From: Cytophagales bacterium Ga0077538
GTDB lineage: Bacteria; Bacteroidota; Bacteroidia; Cytophagales; Cyclobacteriaceae
Reading direction: 5' to 3'
Assembly: GCA_001464155.1 (NCBI GenBank)
Contig: LNEN01000149.1
Coordinates: forward strand, 1 to 49,485
Length of the DNA: 49,485 nt
Numbering within the stretch: the first letter of the stretch is position 1; the number at the start of each line of letters is the position of its first letter. Both the position numbers and the translations under genes were made by a program. Under the pieces are notes generated by a model that made no database searches, was not told the origin of the DNA, and was given only the letters and a program-made list of their open reading frames with translations. Below are positions 44,246-49,485 of the stretch, in pieces.

Positions 44246-44281
44246 AAAACAAAAGGCCGGCATTTGTCGGCCTTTTGTTTT
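44246..44281 (+). terminator. Rho-independent terminator of the H1-like gene
   Basis: The arms AAAACAAAAGGCCG and CGGCCTTTTGTTTT (14 bp, perfect) enclose an 8-nt loop and end in a T run. It begins 14 bp after the stop codon at 44232. The A-rich left arm lets it also work for the other strand. Confidence 0.92.
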
Positions 44282-44426
44282 TTCCACTCATGAAGAAGGA
44301 CTCCCACTCGCCCTAAGAGTGTATAACCCTACCTTCTTCCTCTTTAGATATTTACTTTTATTTGTTTCTCCTTCTATCTTTTTTCGAACAACTTTGTTTT
44401 ATCCGTCAGTACGCTAACCGGAAATA

Positions 44427-45587
44427 ATGACAACCGATAAAAAGCATATCGCCATCTTGGGTTCAACAGGTTCCATTGGTACACAAGCCTTAGAAGTAGT
44501 AGAACAGCATGCTTCATACTTTCAGGTGGAGGTATTAACGGCTCAGAACAATGCACCTTTATTAATTGAACAGGCTAAAAAGTTTAAGCCGAACGCTGTA
44601 GTGATTGTTAATGAAGATCATTATCAGCAAGTAAAGGAGGCCTTAATTCCATTAGACATAAAGGTTTTTGCCGGAGAAAGTGCACTGGCCTCTGTCGTGC
44701 AGATGGACACCATCGATTTGGTACTTACTGCCCTTGTTGGGTATGCAGGCTTGTTACCCACCATCAAAGCCATTGAATCAGGCAAGACAATTGCGTTGGC
44801 AAATAAAGAAACTTTAGTGGTGGCAGGGGAACTGATCACAGCACTCGCTCGCGACAAGGGTGTTAATATTTATCCGGTTGATTCTGAACATTCCGCCATC
44901 TTTCAATGCCTGGTGGGTGAGTTTCATAATAAAATTGAAAAAATTATTCTCACAGCTTCTGGTGGACCTTTTCGTGGAAAGAAACGCGAGGAGCTCACCG
45001 CTGTTACCCGCGCTCAGGCCTTGAAACATCCCAACTGGACTATGGGTGCAAAAGTTACCATCGACTCTGCTTCTCTCATGAACAAAGGCTTGGAGGTAAT
45101 TGAGGCGAAGTGGTTATTCAACCTCCAACCCAATCAGGTTGAAGTAGTGGTTCATCCGCAATCTATTATTCATTCGCTGGTTCAGTTCGAAGACAGTTCT
45201 ATAAAAGCGCAACTTGGCCTGCCCGATATGCGTTTGCCTATACAATTTGCCATGACGTACCCGGATCGGGTAAAAAGTGATTTTCCACGCTTTGATTTTG
45301 CCAAGTATCCGTCTTTAACATTCGAAAAGCCTGATACCGAAACTTTTCGTAACCTTGCGCTGGCTTTTCATGCAATGGACCGCGCAGGAAACATGCCTTG
45401 CGTGCTAAACGCAGCCAATGAAGTGGCTGTGGCTAGTTTTTTAGAAGACAAGGTAGGTTTTCTCGAAATGTCAGAAGTGGTGGAACAATGTTTGGCCAAA
45501 GTCGCTTATATAAAGAGTCCCAAGCTGGAAGATTATGTAAACACCGATCGAGAGGCGAGGAGATTGGCCAAAGAATTTATTAAATAG
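44427..45587 (+). CDS. dxr: 1-deoxy-D-xylulose 5-phosphate reductoisomerase
   Basis: This enzyme makes 2-C-methyl-D-erythritol 4-phosphate in the non-mevalonate isoprenoid pathway, using NADPH and a divalent metal. The 386-residue protein shows the nucleotide motif IAILGSTGSIGTQAL, LANKETLVVAGE, the metal-binding PVDSEHSAIFQCL, LTASGGPFRGK and TIDSASLMNKGLEVIEAKWL. The end has NAANEVAVASFLEDKVGF. All catalytic blocks are intact. The rseP gene follows 16-20 bp downstream in the same direction, the arrangement usual for many bacteria. Confidence 0.97.
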   Translation: MTTDKKHIAILGSTGSIGTQALEVVEQHASYFQVEVLTAQNNAPLLIEQAKKFKPNAVVIVNEDHYQQVKEALIPLDIKVFAGESALASVVQMDTIDLVLTALVGYAGLLPTIKAIESGKTIALANKETLVVAGELITALARDKGVNIYPVDSEHSAIFQCLVGEFHNKIEKIILTASGGPFRGKKREELTAVTRAQALKHPNWTMGAKVTIDSASLMNKGLEVIEAKWLFNLQPNQVEVVVHPQSIIHSLVQFEDSSIKAQLGLPDMRLPIQFAMTYPDRVKSDFPRFDFAKYPSLTFEKPDTETFRNLALAFHAMDRAGNMPCVLNAANEVAVASFLEDKVGFLEMSEVVEQCLAKVAYIKSPKLEDYVNTDREARRLAKEFIK

Positions 45588-45606
45588 AACTATTAGATAA
45601 GAAGTG

Positions 45607-46870
45607 ATGGAAGGATTGATTATGACGGCTCAGATTTTATTGAGCCTTTCAATTTTAGTAGCAGTACACGAAATGGGCCACTTATTGGCTGCCAAATATT
45701 TTGGTATGCGGGTGGAACAATTCTCCATAGGGTTTCCACCTAAGATATGGTCTTTTACTAAAGGTGGAACCGAATATGCACTCAGTGCTATTCCGTTAGG
45801 CGGCTATGTAAAAATTTCAGGAATGATTGACGAATCCCTCGATCTGGAGAAAATGAAAAAGGATCCAGAGCCTTGGGAGTTTCGTAGCAAGCCCGCCTGG
45901 CAGCGCTTGATTGTGATGTTGGGAGGTATCATTGTGAATGTGGTCATGGGTGTATTCATTTTTATACTGCTCACATGGTTAGTAGGAGATAGTTATGTAC
46001 CCAATGCCGCAGTAAATGCAAATGGAGGTATTCATGCACTTGAATTGGCAGAAGAAATTGGATTGAAGACAGGTGATAAGATCATCAAGATTAATGGTAA
46101 CGAATTTGAAAATTTCGAACAGATCTACAATCCAGATGCTTTACTGACTACCGATGCATCTTATACAGTAGATCGCAACGGAGAGATTTTACAAATAGAA
46201 ATCCCCAGCAATTTTATAGAAAACTTTAATGACAAGGGTAAAGCCTTGAGTTTTGCTATGCCACGCATGGCGCCTGTTATTGGTCGAATCGAAGAAGGCT
46301 CTTTGGCCAATCGCCTGGGGCTTGAAGTAGGGGATCGCTTTGTTTCTATCAATGGTGTGCCTGTTACGTACTACGATGAAGTAGATCGATTAAAGAAAAT
46401 AGGGGCCAATGACAGCATTCAGTTCACCATTATGCGGGGAACACAAGTGCTTTCTTTCGCTGATTTTATGGGGCCAAACAAAACCATAGGCTTTAATCCA
46501 AAGGGATTCAATTTTGAATTTGCTACCACCAATTATGGTTTTGGAGAATCGGTGGTAATGGGAACACAACGTGCTTTCGGTATTGTGTTTACACAACTTA
46601 AAGCTTTCAAGAAATTATTTAGTGGTGAACTATCATTTAGAAAATCAATGTCAGGCCCTATAGGTATTGCACAAGGTACTGGCCTTTATGAATTTACTCC
46701 CCATTCCAGCGTTAGATGGTGGGCATGTGGTATTTCTCAGCTACGAAATGATTTCAGGTAGAAAGCCTTCTGATAAGTTTTTAGAGATTGCTCAAAAAGC
46801 AGGTATGGTGTTTCTATTGGGCTTAATGGTATTCATCTTCGCTAACGATATCATTAAGTTGTTTCAATAG
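45607..46870 (+). pseudogene. rseP: RIP metalloprotease RseP (site-2 protease), with internal deletion and frameshift
   Basis: RseP cuts membrane-embedded signalling and remnant peptides in the inner membrane. The gene starts at the ATG at 45607 (MEGLIMTAQILLSLS). It has the zinc site HEMGH near residue 20, GFPPKIWSF, PLGGYVKISGM, and two PDZ-like regions (GLKTGDKIIKINGNEF and GLEVGDRFVSINGVPV). The frame is lost at about 46668-46680, after SGPIGIAQ. The other frame resumes with VLAFMNLLPIPALDGGHVVF (LDGGH third zinc ligand) and GRKPSDKFLEIAQKAGMVF to 46870. Relatives carry about 20 more residues between IGIAQ and VLAFMN (of the type FGGxWDWLKFWTLTGLLSM), so 59 or 62 bases appear deleted. As written, translation stops at 46761 without the LDGGH site. 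Since rseP is often important, an assembly error should be considered. Confidence 0.85.
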
Positions 46871-46912
46871 GACTTACATTTTAAGTACTTCCAATCTGCA
46901 ATTCTACTTAAT

Positions 46913-46979
46913 TGTCATACCGGCCTTGAGCCGGTATCTTTTCTGAAAATGAAGATTGTGGGTCAAGCCCGCAATGGCA
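46913..46979. repeat. Paired palindromic repeat (REP/MITE-like)
   Basis: Two imperfect hairpins face each other. One is TGTCATACCGGCCTTGAGCC plus GGTATC on the plus strand, and the other reads TGCCATTGCGGGCTTGACCC plus ACAATC on the minus strand. They match in 20 of 28 positions and share the loop CTTGA. Stems ATACCGGC/GCCGGTAT and ATTGYGGG/CCCGCAAT are kept by different bases, the pattern of a structured mobile repeat. It lies in the convergent rseP/DUF4835 gap. Confidence 0.72.
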
Positions 46980-46991
46980 CTTGGATAACTA

Positions 46992-47025
46992 AATAATAGG
47001 GAGCTGATTTCAGTTCCCTATTATT
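46992..47025 (+). terminator. Rho-independent terminator after rseP
   Basis: The arms AATAATAGGGAGCTGA and TCAGTTCCCTATTATT (16 bp with one G-U pair) enclose a 2-nt loop and are followed by TTTTT in the plus direction. The right arm overlaps the stop codon of the convergent DUF4835 gene (47021-47023). It may also end transcripts coming from the right. Confidence 0.88.
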
Positions 47026-47884
47026 TTTCCATAGGATCCCTTGTTCTTACCTGGAGGTTCCCATCTGAAAAAACATTGCCCAGCTCTTTAGCCTTTGCAT
47101 CAAAGAAACTGATTACCAGTATGGATCCCGGGTTTACATCCCTCGCTTTTTTTATGTCGCGTAAATGCTTCAGGATGATTTCTCTACTTTGGTCAGGTGT
47201 TTTATCGAAGGTATCCATCGCCAATCGATGATAGGCATACATCCCCTTACGCACATCCAACATCTGACCACTGAGTAAATTCTCAACAAGCCAGTAGCGA
47301 TTTCGATTGTTTCCAAGCGTCTGCCACCCTTCCCGGCCCATCGCCTGCGCATTGATCACTACCGTTTGTGCTTTTTGAAAATGAGGTGTGCCCCCTAACT
47401 CACTAAATGTGTCGTAGTCCATGCCTATAATAACATACGCATAATAGGCTAGCAAGGAAGTAATGTTGGAGGTGTAGGCATTGTCGTTAAACTCTAATGG
47501 TTGGGATTCAATGTATTCAAACTCCCAGTCGCGATCTCCAAAATTGAGGGTGGGACTATAATAGTTACTGTTGTAGATGGGACGGGCCGATTGAATTTGC
47601 ACAGAGGCTTTGAATAAGCCAATAGAGGGCATTTCATTGATATTGATACGAATGCTACAAGCTATTTTCTCATGCACTTTGTGTGCATCATTGGTCCACT
47701 TGCGCGTGTTCATGAATTGCTGAAAAGCATTCTTCATGTCTTTAAAAACCGTCTGATCTGAAATTTGTACAGCGGGTCCTACATTTATACTGACTACACA
47801 ATTAAGTTCCTGTGCTGTGGTGCGAGTGAAGACAATCAAAAGTAAGCAACTCGCAAAAAGCAGTTGTTTTAGCTGAGTCAACAT
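47021..47884 (-). CDS. DUF4835 family secreted protein
   Basis: The 287-residue protein starts at the ATG at 47884 (MLTQLKQLLFASCLLLIVF), giving a signal peptide with likely cleavage before QELNC. A GTG-less extension to 47905 would overlap coaBC and is not preferred. DUF4835 marks are QELNCVVSINVGPAVQISDQ, VFKDMKNAFQQFMNTRKW, YAYVIIGMDYDTFSELGG, GREGWQTLGNNRNRYWLVEN and YAYHRLAMDTF. This family usually sits downstream of coaBC in Bacteroidota, as here (13 bp), and has no proven role. It is probably periplasmic or outer-membrane associated. Confidence 0.9.
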   Translation of the reverse strand: MLTQLKQLLFASCLLLIVFTRTTAQELNCVVSINVGPAVQISDQTVFKDMKNAFQQFMNTRKWTNDAHKVHEKIACSIRININEMPSIGLFKASVQIQSARPIYNSNYYSPTLNFGDRDWEFEYIESQPLEFNDNAYTSNITSLLAYYAYVIIGMDYDTFSELGGTPHFQKAQTVVINAQAMGREGWQTLGNNRNRYWLVENLLSGQMLDVRKGMYAYHRLAMDTFDKTPDQSREIILKHLRDIKKARDVNPGSILVISFFDAKAKELGNVFSDGNLQVRTRDPMEK

Positions 47885-47897
47885 TGGAATGTGAGTG

Positions 47898-49097
47898 TTA
47901 GACATCGAGTTTTTGGATAATGGCTTTTACAATATCAGCGGCTACTTCATTTTTTGACTTCAACTCAAATTTTTGAACTTGCTGGTTGCGATCAATGATC
48001 GTGATCTTATTAGTATCAAAGCCAAAGCCGGCTCCTGTATCATTCAATGAATTAAGTACAATGAGATCGAAATTTTTTGATTCTAATTTTTTTAAGGCAT
48101 TGGCTTGTTCCTGTTCCGTTTCTAATGCGAAGCCTACAATTACTTGCCCGGGTTGCTTTAACTTCCCTAAAGAGGCAGCAATGTCTTTTGTTTTGGTTAA
48201 TTCAAGTACGAGATTATCTTCTTTCTTTTTAATTTTTTGATCAGCGCGGTGTGCAGGCTTATAGTCTGCAACAGCCGCAGAGAGAACGGTGATATTCGAA
48301 GTTGGAAAAATGGAGGAGCAGGCTGTGTACATTTCTTCGGCTGAAGTTACTCGAATAACGTGGATGTGTGGATGGATAGTATGCTGTTGAGTCGGTCCGG
48401 TTACTAGAGTTACATTGGCTCCTTGTGCTGCCAGGCGTTCTGCTATCGCAAAGCCCATCTTTCCGCTCGAATGATTGCCAATAAAGCGAACAGGATCGAT
48501 GGCTTCATAGGTAGGACCTGCTGTAATCAAGGCTTTTTTTCCTGCCAATTTTCCATCGCTAAAGTGTTTCTGTAAGTGTTCTACAATCTCTTCTGGTTCT
48601 GCCATTCTCCCTTTCCCTACCAATCCGCTGGCAAATTCCCCATGAGTAGGTTCGATAAAATAATTTCCGTATGAGCGAAGTGTCTCATTATTTTTTTTAG
48701 TTGAACCATGTACCAACATATCCAGATCCATAGCGGGGGCTACAAAGACCGGGCAACGTGCTGATAAGTAAACAGCGAGTAGAAGATTGTCGCACAGCCC
48801 ATTGGCCATCTTGGCGAGTGTATTGGCACTGGCGGGAGCTATTAACATGGCATCCGCCCAGAGCCCTAATTCTACGTGGTTATTCCATTGGCCACTGGTG
48901 TCTTTTATAAATTCAGTAAGAACAGGATTTTTAGATAAAGTCGAGAGCGTGAGTGGGGTGATGAAGTCATGAGCAGCAGGACTCATGATTACTTTTACTT
49001 GCGCACCTTCTTTAACCAACAGCCTGGTTAACACGGCTGCCTTGTACGCGGCAATACTGCCTGTAACACCGAGGAGGATTTTTTTTCCGTTGAGCAT
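47898..49097 (-). CDS. coaBC: Phosphopantothenoylcysteine decarboxylase / phosphopantothenate-cysteine ligase
   Basis: This bifunctional enzyme makes 4'-phosphopantetheine for coenzyme A. The 399-residue protein starts at the ATG at 49097 (MLNGKKILLGVTGSIAAYKA). The longer frame to 49148 is rejected because it runs into a terminator. The FMN-dependent CoaC domain has VTGSIAAYKA, VIMSPAAHDFITPLTLSTLS, LIAPASANTLAKMANGLCDN and the PAMDLDM loop. The CoaB domain has LITAGPTYEAIDPVRFIGNH, SSGKMGFAIAERLAAQGANV and AVADYKPAHRADQKIKK. The end, VGFALETEQEQANALKKLES, is usual. It lies between rpoZ and the DUF4835 gene. Confidence 0.96.
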   Translation of the reverse strand: MLNGKKILLGVTGSIAAYKAAVLTRLLVKEGAQVKVIMSPAAHDFITPLTLSTLSKNPVLTEFIKDTSGQWNNHVELGLWADAMLIAPASANTLAKMANGLCDNLLLAVYLSARCPVFVAPAMDLDMLVHGSTKKNNETLRSYGNYFIEPTHGEFASGLVGKGRMAEPEEIVEHLQKHFSDGKLAGKKALITAGPTYEAIDPVRFIGNHSSGKMGFAIAERLAAQGANVTLVTGPTQQHTIHPHIHVIRVTSAEEMYTACSSIFPTSNITVLSAAVADYKPAHRADQKIKKKEDNLVLELTKTKDIAASLGKLKQPGQVIVGFALETEQEQANALKKLESKNFDLIVLNSLNDTGAGFGFDTNKITIIDRNQQVQKFELKSKNEVAADIVKAIIQKLDV

Positions 49098-49116
49098 AAG
49101 GCTAAAGTTAAAAAAA

Positions 49117-49162
49117 GAAAGGTTCAAAATATGACGTCTGTTTGTCATATCCTGAACCTTTC
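49117..49162 (-). terminator. Rho-independent terminator between rpoZ and coaBC
   Basis: GAAAGGTTC (49117-49125) pairs with GAACCTTTC (49154-49162), and ATATGAC (49129-49135) with GTCATAT (49144-49150). They are separated by a 3-nt internal loop, with an 8-nt end loop. On the minus strand it is followed by TTTTTTAAC. It ends rpoZ transcription or attenuates it before coaBC, and it supports the 49097 start for coaBC. Confidence 0.9.
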
Positions 49163-49183
49163 AAAGGTATCCTTTAAGGGATA

Positions 49184-49485
49184 TTAGTTTTCTTGACGCT
49201 CTTCTGTTTCGCTGCGCATGCGGTGGTTTAACTTACCTTCAAAGAATTCTTCGATGGCAGTAGAAGTAGGCTTTGGCATACGCTCATAGAACTTCGAAAT
49301 TTCGATTTGCTCGCGGTTTTCGAACACTTCTTCTAGGTTATCAACAGTAGTGGCAAACTCAGCCAGTTTGTTGTTCAATTCCTCTTTAATGTTGCTCGCG
49401 ATTTGGCGGGCACGCTTCGAAATAACCACAACAGATTCGTACACGTTGCCAGTTGGTTCGATTAATTTTTCGATATCACGAGTGA
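49184..49485 (-). CDS. rpoZ: DNA-directed RNA polymerase subunit omega (partial, 5' end outside window)
   Basis: The visible 99 residues are TRDIEKLIEPTGNVYESVVV followed by ISKRARQIASNIKEELNNKL, and the frame runs off the right edge. VYESVVVISKRARQI is the Rpb6/omega fold signature. The C-terminal part (KFYERMPKPTSTAIEEFFEG, HRMRSETEERQEN) matches the extended Bacteroidota omega. Omega helps to assemble the core enzyme and binds beta'. The ATG must lie a few codons to the right of the window. The downstream terminator and coaBC, DUF4835 order is common in the phylum. Confidence 0.9.
   Translation of the reverse strand, partial: TRDIEKLIEPTGNVYESVVVISKRARQIASNIKEELNNKLAEFATTVDNLEEVFENREQIEISKFYERMPKPTSTAIEEFFEGKLNHRMRSETEERQEN

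Noticed and set aside
1-49485. CRISPR arrays, prophage, transposase, rRNA or tRNA genes
   Set aside because: None was seen; the only tRNA-like arm belongs to ssrA, and the repeats present are short degenerate arrays without spacers.

Overview
This window comes from a chromosome of a Bacteroidota bacterium, most likely a member of the Cytophagales (Cytophagia). The evidence is the set of lineage-typical families (DUF4249, DUF3078, DUF4835, DUF2851, Reg_prop/Y_Y_Y histidine kinase, a Bacteroidota-type RNA polymerase omega, a GH3-family enzyme), the tmRNA tag GETTYAMAA, promoter boxes of the TAnnTTTG type, and the lack of Shine-Dalgarno sequences. Genus and species cannot be read from the sequence. 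No prophage, CRISPR array, transposase or rRNA is visible. Most genes are core or housekeeping.

Layout. 1-5067 (minus strand): serine hydrolase lipoprotein (cut by the window edge), small membrane protein, a broken DoxX gene, YCII protein, Crp/Fnr regulator, membrane protein, secreted protein, SDR oxidoreductase, second Crp/Fnr regulator. 5274-6553: a Fic AMP-transferase gene behind a striking tandem operator, then tmRNA (ssrA) on the other strand. 7032-12081: a large periplasmic-sensor histidine kinase divergent from dnaX (polymerase III gamma/tau), which needs two -1 shifts at poly-A tracts to give full-length tau. 12078-19508: an S/G/D-rich small protein, a 430-bp gene-poor gap, HerA-like ATPase, DUF3078 protein, response regulator, a frameshifted LysM lytic transglycosylase, O-methyltransferase and M16 peptidase. 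19660-24890: a small ORF, then nucleoside phosphorylase, NeuD-like acyltransferase, polytopic membrane protein, DUF2851 and pyrF. 25059-27943 (plus): RlmL-like rRNA methyltransferase, DUF4440 protein, DUF4249 lipoprotein.

27969-32745: a fused MutA-MutB methylmalonyl-CoA mutase whose linker is encoded by a degenerate 7-bp tandem repeat, divergent from dnaA. 32856-39789: TPR lipoprotein, then a potassium module of a short KdpD-like kinase, a KdpE-like regulator, the Kup transporter and a frameshifted porin. 39868-44232: Deg-family protease, GH3 enzyme, GT2 glycosyltransferase and a 33-residue histone-H1-like protein. 44427-49485: dxr and an rseP gene with an internal deletion, converging on DUF4835, coaBC and rpoZ (cut by the window edge).

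The most noteworthy signals are the MutA-MutB fusion made through a repeat element, the paired A10/A9 slip sites in dnaX (whose zinc module is also missing), the 54-bp tandem operator of the fic gene, the coupling of KdpDE-type regulators to Kup instead of KdpFABC, and four genes (DoxX, lytic transglycosylase, porin, rseP) that each look as if roughly 30-60 bp were cut out of a conserved segment with loss of frame. The last pattern may be an assembly artefact or real gene damage, and raw reads would decide.
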